Source: Candidatus Aenigmatarchaeota archaeon (GTDB lineage: Archaea > Aenigmatarchaeota > Aenigmatarchaeia > CG10238-14). From it: a stretch of 14,901 nucleotides of DNA. Positions within the stretch are counted from its first letter, which is position 1; each line of letters starts with the position of its first letter. Positions 6,407 through 12,734 of the stretch are shown here, in pieces. Both the position numbers and the translations under genes were made by a program. Below the pieces are notes generated by a model. It saw only the letters and a list, made by a program, of their open reading frames with translations. It was not told where the DNA came from and ran no database searches. Location of the stretch: assembly GCA_017608955.1 (NCBI GenBank), contig JAFCEW010000005.1:1-14901 (forward strand). The letters are read 5' to 3'.

Positions 6407-6940
6407 TTATCCCATTTCTTCAGCTCTTTTAAACCAAAAATCATTTTCTTCATTTTTCTGTTCATTTTCTTCTTCTTTCTCAGGTTGTTTTTCCACTCCT
6501 TTTTCTATTATTTTTTCAACAATCTTTTCTTTTCTGCCTTTCCATTCAACATTTTCATTTTTTATTTTCTGAGCTAAGGAATTTAATTCTTCTTCCGTTG
6601 TTTGTTGTGGTCTATTTTCAAATAAAGGAATCTGATCTTGATATACAGGATATACACGTATATGAAAATGAGGAATTTGTGTTTGTATTACAGATAAGAA
6701 AACCCCTAGAGGATTCAATGATTTTTTAATTTTTTCAGCAACTATAAGTGCAGCATCAAATATTTTAGATGAAGTTTCAAAATCATCAGAAGGATCTGTA
6801 TAATGTTTTTTTGGGACAACTATGCACATGCCTTTACTCCTTGGCATGACGTCAAGAAATGCTAAAGCATTTTCATCTTCATATACTATTTTAGCTGGAA
6901 TTTCTTTTTTTATTATTTTGCAAAATATACAATCTTCCAT
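6407..6940 (-). CDS. HIT-family protein with altered histidine triad (HxHxR) and charged tail
   Basis: Residues 1-105 form a HIT domain: CIFCKIIKKEIPAKIVYEDE at 4-23 holds the CxxC pair (Cys4, Cys7) that with His residues binds zinc in many HIT proteins, followed by ALAFLDVMPRSKGMCIVVPKKH. The family normally hydrolyses nucleotide phosphoramidates or dinucleotides using His-x-His-x-His. Here the triad reads His91-Phe-His93-Ile-Arg95: the middle nucleophilic His is present, but the third is Arg, and the preceding Gly-Gln-x-Val is replaced by Gln-Thr-Gln-Ile. Residues from about 112 on are a Glu/Lys-rich, probably helical or disordered tail ending FWFKRAEEMG, not part of standard HIT proteins. 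A TTTATAAA element at 6964-6971 fits leaderless transcription. It is followed directly by the Nudix gene. Confidence 0.88.
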   Translation of the reverse strand: MEDCIFCKIIKKEIPAKIVYEDENALAFLDVMPRSKGMCIVVPKKHYTDPSDDFETSSKIFDAALIVAEKIKKSLNPLGVFLSVIQTQIPHFHIRVYPVYQDQIPLFENRPQQTTEEELNSLAQKIKNENVEWKGRKEKIVEKIIEKGVEKQPEKEEENEQKNEENDFWFKRAEEMG

Positions 6941-6963
6941 GTAAATTATTTAGAATAGGCAGA

Positions 6964-6971
6964 TTTATAAA
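6964..6971 (-). promoter_or_regulatory. Putative TATA box for the HIT-Nudix-tRNA unit
   Basis: TTTATAAA on the minus strand lies 24-31 bases before the HIT ATG, the distance expected when transcription starts at or next to the start codon. No ribosome-binding site is visible before the ATG, which agrees with a leaderless message. It is just upstream of the HIT gene and downstream of the stop of the 170-residue gene. Confidence 0.5.
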
Positions 6972-6975
6972 AATT

Positions 6976-7488
6976 TTAAATTTTGTATATTCCACCATAA
7001 TAAGATGGGTCTATGTTATAAAGAGTTTCAGGAACTCTGAATTGTAAAGTTGCAGTTAATCCACCATATTCTGTTTTAAATAATTCTTTAAAATATTTTA
7101 AATCAGAATCAATTATAAAATCGTCATATTTTTCTATTTTTCCAATAACATTAGTTTCCTTTTCAGGTGGTTTATTATATACAAAACATGAAAATAACAA
7201 GTCTTCAGTTACTATAATAGAACCGGTATTATAACCGTTCGTTCTTAATAATCCATATCTCTTAAAAACTCCTTCAACACCATGATAGGCATCTACCAAA
7301 GAGCTTATATTATTATATTTATTATCTTTAAGAGTATCTATTTTTGTTATTCCAGCGAATAAAAGAGATAATTCAAAAGGGGTTATTCCACTATATTTAC
7401 CATTCCAACCTTCTATTACTCTTTTTTTATAATTTATTTCTTTTTTTAATTGTTCTAGTTTTTGTTCTAATTTTTGTTTATTTTGCAT
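6976..7488 (-). CDS. Unrecognised 170-residue protein with N-terminal coiled coil
   Basis: I do not recognise a family. Residues 1-25 are Gln/Lys/Glu-rich with leucines spaced for a short coiled coil (KLEQKLEQLKKEINYKKRVI). A globular part follows from about residue 26 to 170, with a GITPFELSLLFAGIT segment, a DAYHGVEGVFKRYGLLRTNG segment and an aromatic, Gly/Tyr-rich C-terminus (NIDPSYYGGIYKI). No signal peptide or membrane helix is seen, so it is probably cytoplasmic. No ribosome-binding site precedes the ATG; TTTATTAA at 7511-7518 is 23-30 bases upstream and would give a leaderless transcript. It is divergent from L3 and followed by HIT with 35 bases between. Codon and base composition match the neighbours, so there is no sign of recent transfer. 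Confidence 0.7.
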   Translation of the reverse strand: MQNKQKLEQKLEQLKKEINYKKRVIEGWNGKYSGITPFELSLLFAGITKIDTLKDNKYNNISSLVDAYHGVEGVFKRYGLLRTNGYNTGSIIVTEDLLFSCFVYNKPPEKETNVIGKIEKYDDFIIDSDLKYFKELFKTEYGGLTATLQFRVPETLYNIDPSYYGGIYKI

Positions 7489-7510
7489 ACTTTATCAAAA
7501 GAGAAGTGTA

Positions 7511-7518
7511 TTAATAAA
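7511..7518 (-). promoter_or_regulatory. Putative TATA box for the 170-residue gene
   Basis: TTTATTAA on the minus strand is 23-30 bases before the ATG at 7488, as expected for leaderless archaeal transcription. Other A/T-rich octamers occur nearby, so this is only the best-placed candidate. Confidence 0.4.
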
Positions 7519-7616
7519 CTTTTCTATTATTAACTATCTATTAGTAGTTACTTTTTAGAAAATTAAAAACAATTAATTTTTTATACATTATTTTATGAAG
7601 AATAGTATATTAAATA

Positions 7617-7646
7617 GCAAAAACATTATTTTATAAATGTTTTTGT
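7617..7646 (+). promoter_or_regulatory. Perfect 10-bp inverted repeat with TATA-like centre upstream of L3
   Basis: CAAAAACATT (7618-7627) and AATGTTTTTG (7636-7645) are exact inverted repeats around an eight-base centre. A G-T pair could extend the stem by one. The octamer TTTATAAA at 7630-7637 overlaps the centre. It lies 21-50 bases before the L3 ATG, so it could be an operator around a TATA box or, if transcription starts further upstream (candidate TATA at 7606-7613 or about 7579-7586), a leader hairpin for control of the L3 operon. The sequence does not decide between these. Confidence 0.5.
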
Positions 7647-7666
7647 ACAAATCATAGTGATAAAAC

Positions 7667-8653
7667 ATGGTAAGACATAGCAAGCCAAGATCCGGCTCAT
7701 TGCAGTTTTGGCCTAGAAAAAGAGCTAAAAGGATTTATCCTAGAGTTAAGAATTGGCCTGAATTAGAAATCCCAAAAATTCCTGGTTTTGCTTGTTACAA
7801 GGCTGGTATGCTTCATATTTCTTTTATTGATAACAGAAAAAATTCTCCAACAAAAGGAGAAGAAATTACTGTTCCTGTGACTGTTTTGGATTGTCCTCCT
7901 CTTTCTGTTGTTGGTTTGCGTTTTTATTCTGAAAATCAAAATGGATTTTATGTTTTTGATGAAATTTGGGATGAAAATATTGAAAAAGATAAGGATATTA
8001 AAAGAAAAATTATAGTCGGAAAAAGAAAGCATAGTGAAAAATTCAAAAAAATTGAAGAAAACTTAGATAAAATCAAAAAAATCCGGATTATAGTAAAAAC
8101 AAATCCAAGAGATTCTGGAATTGATAAGAAGAAACCAGAGATATTTGAGATTGAGGTTACTGGTAAAGATATAAAAGAAAAATTTGATTATTCGAAGGGA
8201 TTATTGGGAAAAGAACTCACGGCAAGAGACATATTTAAAGAAGGTGAATTTGTTGATGTAATTTCTATTTCAAAAGGAAAAGGAACACAAGGGCCTGTAA
8301 AAAGATTTGGTATTAAAATTCAATGTAGAAAAAATAAAAAGAAAGGAAGACTTATTGGTACACTAGGTTCTGAAAAACCAGGAAAAACTCCATGGACTAT
8401 TGCTATGTCTGGTCAATTGGGATTTCAACAAAGAACAGAATTCAATAAAAAAATACTAAAAATAGGAGAAAACGGTAAAGAAATAACACCAAAAGCAGGA
8501 TTTACAGGTTATGGAATCGTTCCAAAAGATTATATATTTTTGCAAGGGTCTGTTCCAGGTACTAGAAAAAGAGTTATTATATTAAGAACTTGTATAAGAC
8601 CTCCTAAACAACTACCAACATCCATTGAAATAAAAACAATTAATAGCAAGTGA
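7667..8653 (+). CDS. rpl3: 50S ribosomal protein L3 (uL3)
   Basis: L3 binds near the peptidyl-transferase centre and starts large-subunit assembly. The 328-residue protein has the archaeal/eukaryotic beginning HSKPRSGSLQFWPRKRAKR, then a CYKAGMLHISFIDN segment at about 43-56. It also shows DVISISKGKGTQGPVKRFGI at about 197-216 (the conserved loop reaching the rRNA core), SGQLGFQQRTEFNKK, and GYGIVPKDYIFLQGSVPG near the C-terminus. Length is typical for archaea. It is the first gene of the plus-strand block. The ribosome-binding site is GTGAT at 7657-7661, five bases before the ATG. The stop TGA lies inside the ribosome-binding site of L4. Confidence 0.97.
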   Translation: MVRHSKPRSGSLQFWPRKRAKRIYPRVKNWPELEIPKIPGFACYKAGMLHISFIDNRKNSPTKGEEITVPVTVLDCPPLSVVGLRFYSENQNGFYVFDEIWDENIEKDKDIKRKIIVGKRKHSEKFKKIEENLDKIKKIRIIVKTNPRDSGIDKKKPEIFEIEVTGKDIKEKFDYSKGLLGKELTARDIFKEGEFVDVISISKGKGTQGPVKRFGIKIQCRKNKKKGRLIGTLGSEKPGKTPWTIAMSGQLGFQQRTEFNKKILKIGENGKEITPKAGFTGYGIVPKDYIFLQGSVPGTRKRVIILRTCIRPPKQLPTSIEIKTINSK

Positions 8654-8658
8654 TAAAA

Positions 8659-9456
8659 ATGGTCAATATATATAATATAAAAGGTAAGCCAACAGATAAA
8701 ATAAATTTACCTAAAATATTTAAGACAGAATATAGACCAGATCTTATCAAAAGGGCATTTCTTGTTATTAGAAGTAATAAAAGGCAACCTTATGGTGCTG
8801 ATCCAAAAGCTGGATTAAGAACTTCTGCTCATTATCATGGTAAAAGAAGAGAAAGATGGACAATGATGATGAGAGATTTAGCAAGATTACCACGTTTACA
8901 TGGAACAACACCACATTTGAACTTTAGAGTGAGACAAGTTCCAGGATCAGTAAAAGGTAGAAAAGCATTCCCACCAAAATCAGAAAAAATATGGAAGCAA
9001 AAAATAAACAAAAAAGAAAAATTATTGGCAATTAAATCTGCGATAGCAGCCACAGCAAATAAAGATCTGGTTAAAGAAAGAGGTCATAAAATAGACAATT
9101 TAAAAGATTTACCAATAATTCTTGAAGATAAAGTTCAGTTAATAAAAAAGACTAAAGATATAGAGGAATTATTAAAAAATCTTGGTCTGGAAGATGAATT
9201 GGAAAGAATTAAAATAAAAAAAATAAGAGGTACTAAAGGAAAAATGAGAGGAAGAAAATACAAGAAAAAAATAGGACCTTTATTTATAGTAACAAAATCT
9301 GAGGGAATAGAAAAATCAATTAAAAATATTCCAGGTACAGATTTATCATATTTAAAAGACTTAAATGCTGAATTATTGGCTCCAGGAGCTGTTCCAGGAA
9401 GATTAACAATATGGAGCAAATCAGCAATAGAAGAATTAGATAAAATGTTCAAGTGA
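8659..9456 (+). CDS. rpl4: 50S ribosomal protein L4 (uL4, archaeal L1e type)
   Basis: L4 lines the peptide exit tunnel with a long extended loop. The 265-residue protein has LPKIFKTEYRPDLIKRAFL at about 17-35. The extended, basic tunnel loop follows, with QPYGADPKAGLRTSAHYHGK and the conserved RLPRLHGTTPHLNFRVRQVP. The C-terminal globular half ends with LLAPGAVPGRLTIWSKSAIE. A longer frame begins at GTG 8650, but that GTG is part of the GTGAT ribosome-binding site (8650-8654), which contains the L3 stop; the ATG four bases later is the real start. Length is typical of archaeal L4. Confidence 0.96.
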   Translation: MVNIYNIKGKPTDKINLPKIFKTEYRPDLIKRAFLVIRSNKRQPYGADPKAGLRTSAHYHGKRRERWTMMMRDLARLPRLHGTTPHLNFRVRQVPGSVKGRKAFPPKSEKIWKQKINKKEKLLAIKSAIAATANKDLVKERGHKIDNLKDLPIILEDKVQLIKKTKDIEELLKNLGLEDELERIKIKKIRGTKGKMRGRKYKKKIGPLFIVTKSEGIEKSIKNIPGTDLSYLKDLNAELLAPGAVPGRLTIWSKSAIEELDKMFK

Positions 9457-9460
9457 TTAT

Positions 9461-9721
9461 ATGGACCCATTAGATATTTTAAAACACCCTCATATAACAG
9501 AAAAAAACATAAGTATGGTAGAAAAGGAGAATAAATTAGTCTTTATAGTTGATAGAAGATACAATAAACAAGATATCAAACAGGCAATAGAAAAATTATT
9601 TGAAGTAAAAGTTGAAAAAGTAAATACAATTATAACAAGAAAAGGTAAAAAGAAAGCATTTATTAAACTTAAACCAAAATATTCAGCTGCTGATGTAGCT
9701 GTTAAATTAGGAATAGTATAG
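9461..9721 (+). CDS. rpl23: 50S ribosomal protein L23 (uL23)
   Basis: L23 sits at the exit of the peptide tunnel and docks the signal recognition particle and the Sec translocon. The 86-residue sequence contains HPHITEKNISMVEKENKLVF at about 9-28, then the KQAIEKLFEVKVEKVNTI helix-strand and KKAFIKLKPKYSAADVAVKL. This is the classic L23 fold without extra extensions. The GTGAT ribosome-binding site at 9453-9457 contains the L4 stop and is three bases from the ATG. Length matches archaeal relatives. Confidence 0.97.
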   Translation: MDPLDILKHPHITEKNISMVEKENKLVFIVDRRYNKQDIKQAIEKLFEVKVEKVNTIITRKGKKKAFIKLKPKYSAADVAVKLGIV

Positions 9722-9730
9722 ATGATTTAA

Positions 9731-10432
9731 ATGGGAAAAAGAATTATATCAAGAGCAAGAGGAAAAGGTGGACCAAGATATAGAGTTCCATCTCATAGAT
9801 TCAAAGGAGTGCCAGAATATAATTTTTCTAGAGAGAATACTATAGGTGTGGTTACAGAAATAGTTCATGATCCTATTAGAAACACTCCTTTAATGTTAGT
9901 TGAATTTCCTGACAAAACAAAAAAATATCATATTGCTCCTGAGGGGGTTAAAGTTGGTGATATAATAAACTATTGGGAAGGATTAAAACCATCAAGTGTG
10001 GTTCCATTATCCGAGACCCAAGAAGGAACAAAAATATTTGGAATAGAAACATATCCTGGTTCTGGGCCAAAATTATGTAGAAGTTCTGGTAGTTTTGCAA
10101 TTGTTACTGGATTCACACAAAAGAAAGTAAAGATAAAATTATCATCAGGTAAAACAAAAGAATTAGATAAAAAATGTTTGGCAACTATAGGAATACCAGC
10201 AGGTGCAGGAAGAAAAGAAAAACCATTTGTAAAAGCAGGTACCAAACATTATTTAAGAAAAGCAAGAGGGAAATTATACCCAATAGTATCTGGTACTGCA
10301 ATGAACCCAGTAGATCATCCATTTGGTGGTAAAACAAAACCTGGTATATCTAAGGCAGTATCAAGAAATGCTCCACCAGGAAGAAAAGTTGGATCAATTG
10401 CACCAAGAAGAATGGGTAAGAAAAAGAAGTGA
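9731..10432 (+). CDS. rpl2: 50S ribosomal protein L2 (uL2)
   Basis: L2 is needed for subunit joining and lies close to the peptidyl-transferase centre. The 233-residue protein begins GKRIISRARGKGGPRYRVPS, has the OB-fold region at about 38-110, the SH3-like domain to about 160, and the C-terminal rRNA-binding loop with GTAMNPVDHPFGG at about 188-200. His196 matches the conserved His implicated in ribosome activity in bacteria. The C-terminus ends in a basic RRMGKKKK tail. Length is typical of archaeal L2. A nine-base gap separates it from L23; the upstream GATGAT is a weak ribosome-binding site. Its stop lies inside the ribosome-binding site of S19. Confidence 0.97.
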   Translation: MGKRIISRARGKGGPRYRVPSHRFKGVPEYNFSRENTIGVVTEIVHDPIRNTPLMLVEFPDKTKKYHIAPEGVKVGDIINYWEGLKPSSVVPLSETQEGTKIFGIETYPGSGPKLCRSSGSFAIVTGFTQKKVKIKLSSGKTKELDKKCLATIGIPAGAGRKEKPFVKAGTKHYLRKARGKLYPIVSGTAMNPVDHPFGGKTKPGISKAVSRNAPPGRKVGSIAPRRMGKKKK

Positions 10433-10437
10433 TATAT

Positions 10438-10821
10438 ATGGCTAAAATATTTATGTTCAAAGGAAAAACACTAGAAGAATTAAAAAAGATGAGTTTGGAG
10501 GAATTTGCGAAATTAATTAACTCAAGAGAGAGAAGAACTCTGCTTAGAGGTCTAAATGAAAGACAAAAGAAACTCTTGGAAAAAATTAGAAAAAATCCAG
10601 ACAAATTTCATAAAACACATGAAAGAGATATGATTATTCTTCCTGAAATGGTTAATGCTAAAATTGGTGTTTTTAATGGTAAAGAGTATGTTATGGTTGT
10701 TATCTCGCCTGAGATGATTGGACATAGATTAGGTGAATTTTCTATGACAAGAAAAAGAGTTATGCATTCAGCTCCAGGAGTTGGTGCAACAAGAGGATCA
10801 AAACATATTCCATTGAAGTGA
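10438..10821 (+). CDS. rps19: 30S ribosomal protein S19 (uS19)
   Basis: S19 is part of the small-subunit head and contacts tRNA and the intersubunit bridge. The 127-residue protein has an N-terminal archaeal extension (FKGKTLEELKKMSLEEFAKL at about 7-26). The core has IILPEMVNAKIGVFNGKEYV and the signature MIGHRLGEFSMTRKRVMHSA, followed by a PGVGATRGSKH tail near the decoding region. The frame is open to a GTG at 10429, but that GTG belongs to the GTGAT ribosome-binding site (10429-10433), so I start at the ATG at 10438. Length is close to the archaeal norm. Confidence 0.96.
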   Translation: MAKIFMFKGKTLEELKKMSLEEFAKLINSRERRTLLRGLNERQKKLLEKIRKNPDKFHKTHERDMIILPEMVNAKIGVFNGKEYVMVVISPEMIGHRLGEFSMTRKRVMHSAPGVGATRGSKHIPLK

Positions 10822-10825
10822 TAAT

Positions 10826-11188
10826 ATGAAAAAAATAGCAGAAGCAAAAAAACCATTGGCAAGAGTTTCATTAAAAGATTCAAAAATAATTTTTGATAAA
10901 ATAAGAAACAAGCCAACAAAAAAAGCAAAGCAATTTTTAAATGATCTTCTTAATGAAAAAAAATCAATTAATGGAAAATATTATACAAAGGCAACAAAAG
11001 AAATTTTGGATCTTATAGAAGATGCAGAAAAAAATGCAGAAGCAAAAAATTTAGACACAGACAAATTATTCATAAAAGAAGCAACTCTTGGAAAAGCATT
11101 CAGATTTATACTTCCAAAAAGTAGATATAGCCACAGAGGAAAAGAAGCAAAAATGTGCAGATTATCAATAAAACTTGAGGAAAGATAA
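10826..11188 (+). CDS. rpl22: 50S ribosomal protein L22 (uL22), shortened
   Basis: L22 spans the large subunit and its beta-hairpin lines the exit tunnel. At 120 residues it is shorter than the roughly 150 of most archaeal L22. Present are the KDSKIIFDKIRNKPTKKAKQ helix at about 17-36, the TKATKEILDLIEDAEKNAEA helix at about 54-73, LDTDKLFIKEATLGKAFRFI and the tunnel hairpin with SRYSHRGKEAK. The archaeal-specific insert between the two helices, usually rich in Arg/His/Gly, is reduced to a few residues (INGKYY). The GTGAT ribosome-binding site at 10818-10822 contains the S19 stop. Confidence 0.94.
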   Translation: MKKIAEAKKPLARVSLKDSKIIFDKIRNKPTKKAKQFLNDLLNEKKSINGKYYTKATKEILDLIEDAEKNAEAKNLDTDKLFIKEATLGKAFRFILPKSRYSHRGKEAKMCRLSIKLEER

Positions 11189-11189
11189 T

Positions 11190-11819
11190 ATGGCTGTGGA
11201 AAAATATTTTATAAACGAAGTAATAAAAGAAGCAAAAATAGAAGAATTTATGAGAGAAAAATTTGATAGAGCTGGGTATAGTCATACTATTATTCAAAGA
11301 ACTCCTTTAGGAACAAGAATAATTGTATTTGTCAACAGACCTGGTTTAGTTATAGGAAAGTCAGGTAAAAAAATTAAGGAAATTACAGAAGAAATAAAAG
11401 AAAAATTTGAACTAGAAAATCCAATGTTAGATGTCAAGGATGTTGAAAATCAATTTTTAGATGCTCAATTAGTTGCTGACAGAATCGTAAAAATATTGGA
11501 AAGAGGTATATTTTATAAAAGAATAGCAAATAAGTATCTAGAAAGTATAATGAATGCTGGTGCAGTTGGAGTTGAAATAAAAATTTCTGGCAAACTAGGT
11601 GGAGAAAGAGGAAGGATGCAAAAATTTAAAGATGGTTATATAAAACACGCTGGATATTATGCTGATAATTTAGTTGATAAAGGCTTTGCTGTTGCTAATC
11701 TTAAACAAGGTATAGTAGGCGTTCAAGTTAGGATTTTAAAATCTGTACCAGAAGATTTATCACTAAAATTAAAAAAGGTAGAAAAAGATGAAGATAAAGG
11801 ACATAAGGAAACTGACTGA
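11190..11819 (+). CDS. rps3: 30S ribosomal protein S3 (uS3)
   Basis: S3 forms part of the mRNA entry channel. The 210-residue protein starts MAVEKYFINEVIKEAKIEEF and has a KH domain with GLVIGKSGKKIKEITEEI (the GxxG loop) at about 52-69. The C-terminal S3 domain contains the ISGKLGGERGRMQKFKDGYI and GVQVRILKSVPEDL segments. An upstream ATG at 11175 would overlap L22, but Met at 11190, one base past the L22 stop with GAGG nine bases upstream, gives the conserved start. The charged C-terminal tail overlaps the beginning of L29 by 32 bases in another frame. Length is typical. Confidence 0.96.
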   Translation: MAVEKYFINEVIKEAKIEEFMREKFDRAGYSHTIIQRTPLGTRIIVFVNRPGLVIGKSGKKIKEITEEIKEKFELENPMLDVKDVENQFLDAQLVADRIVKILERGIFYKRIANKYLESIMNAGAVGVEIKISGKLGGERGRMQKFKDGYIKHAGYYADNLVDKGFAVANLKQGIVGVQVRILKSVPEDLSLKLKKVEKDEDKGHKETD

Positions 11820-11985
11820 AGAACAACAAGAGAAAAAGTTAAAAGAATTAAAATTAGAATTATTAAAAGAAAGAGGAAATGTTGAAATGGGCGGTAATGT
11901 AAAAAATCCTGGCAGAATAAGAGAAATCAGAAGAAGCATAGCACGACTTTTAACTATAAAAAATGAGAGAGAAAGAAAGAAATGA
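11788..11985 (+). CDS. rpl29: 50S ribosomal protein L29 (uL29)
   Basis: This small two-helix protein near the tunnel exit has 65 residues. MKIKDIRKLTEEQQEKKLKE begins the first helix, a VEMGGNVKNPGRIREIRRSI segment holds the conserved NPxRIRxIRRxIAR motif at about 41-54, and LLTIKNERERKK ends the protein. The conserved start places the ATG inside the last 32 bases of S3 in another frame. A later in-frame Met would remove the first helix, so the overlap is real. Its stop overlaps the aIF1 start (ATGA). Confidence 0.94.
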   Translation: MKIKDIRKLTEEQQEKKLKELKLELLKERGNVEMGGNVKNPGRIREIRRSIARLLTIKNERERKK

Positions 11986-12287
11986 TTGGAGATATTTGTC
12001 CTATTTGTGGTCTTCCAAAAGAACTTTGTACATGTAAAGTAATAGAAAGAGAAGCAAATAAAATCAAGGTTTATTTAACAACAAGAAGATTCAACAAGCC
12101 AACCACAATCATAGAAGGAATAGATGAAAAATCAGGAAAATCTATTTCAAAACAATTAAAAAGAAAATTGGCTTGTGGTGGAACATATAAAGAGGGAAGA
12201 ATAGAATTACAAGGAGATCATAGAGCAAAAATAAAAGACCTTTTAGTAAAAATGGGTTTTGAGGAAGAGCAAATAGAAGTAAGTTAA
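11982..12287 (+). CDS. Translation initiation factor aIF1 (SUI1 family) with N-terminal zinc motif
   Basis: aIF1 binds the small subunit near the P site and keeps start-codon choice accurate. The 101-residue protein has an N-terminal cysteine cluster, Cys6-x2-Cys9 and Cys16-x-Cys18, likely to bind zinc as in other archaeal SUI1 proteins. The SUI1 domain follows, with KVYLTTRRFNKPTTIIEGID at about 29-48 and KLACGGTYKEGRIELQGDHR at about 62-81. Overlap of four bases with L29 (ATGA) implies coupling. In many archaea this position between L29 and the RNase P gene holds the same factor, so context confirms the call. The usual next genes (RNase P Rpp29, S17) are replaced here by S8e. Confidence 0.96.
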   Translation: MIGDICPICGLPKELCTCKVIEREANKIKVYLTTRRFNKPTTIIEGIDEKSGKSISKQLKRKLACGGTYKEGRIELQGDHRAKIKDLLVKMGFEEEQIEVS

Positions 12288-12329
12288 AACTTAAAAAGAT
12301 ATAGTACATTATTTAAGAAAGGTGATTTA

Positions 12330-12734
12330 GTGACAAGGTGGAATATCGATAGAGGTAAGAAAATAACAGGTGGAAGAATACGTCTACACAGAAAAAAGAA
12401 AAAATTTCAAAGAGGATCGATTTCTTTATTAACTGAGATTGGAAAAGAAAAAAAGAAAATAAAAAGAACAAGAGGAAATAATAAAAAAATAAAATTAGTG
12501 AAAGCAGAATTTGCAAATATATTTGATACTAAAACGAAAAAATCACAAAAGCTTAAAATTTTAGATGTAATAAAAAATCCTTCTAATCCTCAATATGTTA
12601 GAAGAGGAATTATAACTAAAGGTAGTATTATAAAAACTGAACTAGGAGAAGCAAAAGTTGTTTCAAGATCATCTCAACACGGAATTGTAAATGCAATTTT
12701 AGTTGAACAAAAAAGTAATTTTTATAAAAAATAA
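12330..12734 (+). CDS. rps8e: 30S ribosomal protein S8e (eS8)
   Basis: S8e is an archaeal/eukaryotic small-subunit protein. The 134-residue sequence has the diagnostic beginning RWNIDRGKKITGGRIRLHRK, a central beta-rich region with NPSNPQYVRRGIITKGSII at about 85-103, and the SRSSQHGIVNAILVEQ end. Length is normal for archaea. It uses a GTG start with a strong GGTGAT ribosome-binding site at 12321-12326, three bases away. The 42-base gap after aIF1 includes a TTAAAAA stretch (about 12292-12298), so it may have its own promoter, read-through transcription, or both. In most archaea S8e lies elsewhere; here it closes the plus-strand block. A U-rich hairpin follows the stop. Confidence 0.95.
   Translation: MTRWNIDRGKKITGGRIRLHRKKKKFQRGSISLLTEIGKEKKKIKRTRGNNKKIKLVKAEFANIFDTKTKKSQKLKILDVIKNPSNPQYVRRGIITKGSIIKTELGEAKVVSRSSQHGIVNAILVEQKSNFYKK

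Noticed and set aside
6406..6465. 20-residue N-terminal extension of the Nudix protein
   Set aside because: It would overlap the HIT gene by 59 bases; the downstream ATG abuts the HIT stop and fits the usual beginning of the domain. Not fully excluded.
7763..8032. 89-codon minus-strand ORF within L3
   Set aside because: Antisense to a conserved gene, rich in Phe, Asn and Ile as expected from the complement of Lys/Glu codons; no start signal.
8650..8658. GTG start for L4 (and the like at S19 10429 and L6 5385)
   Set aside because: These GTG triplets are part of GTGAT/AGGTG ribosome-binding sites; the ATG three codons later fits the family start and spacing.
9970..10245. 91-codon minus-strand ORF within L2
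   Set aside because: Shadow of the conserved L2 frame with no independent support.
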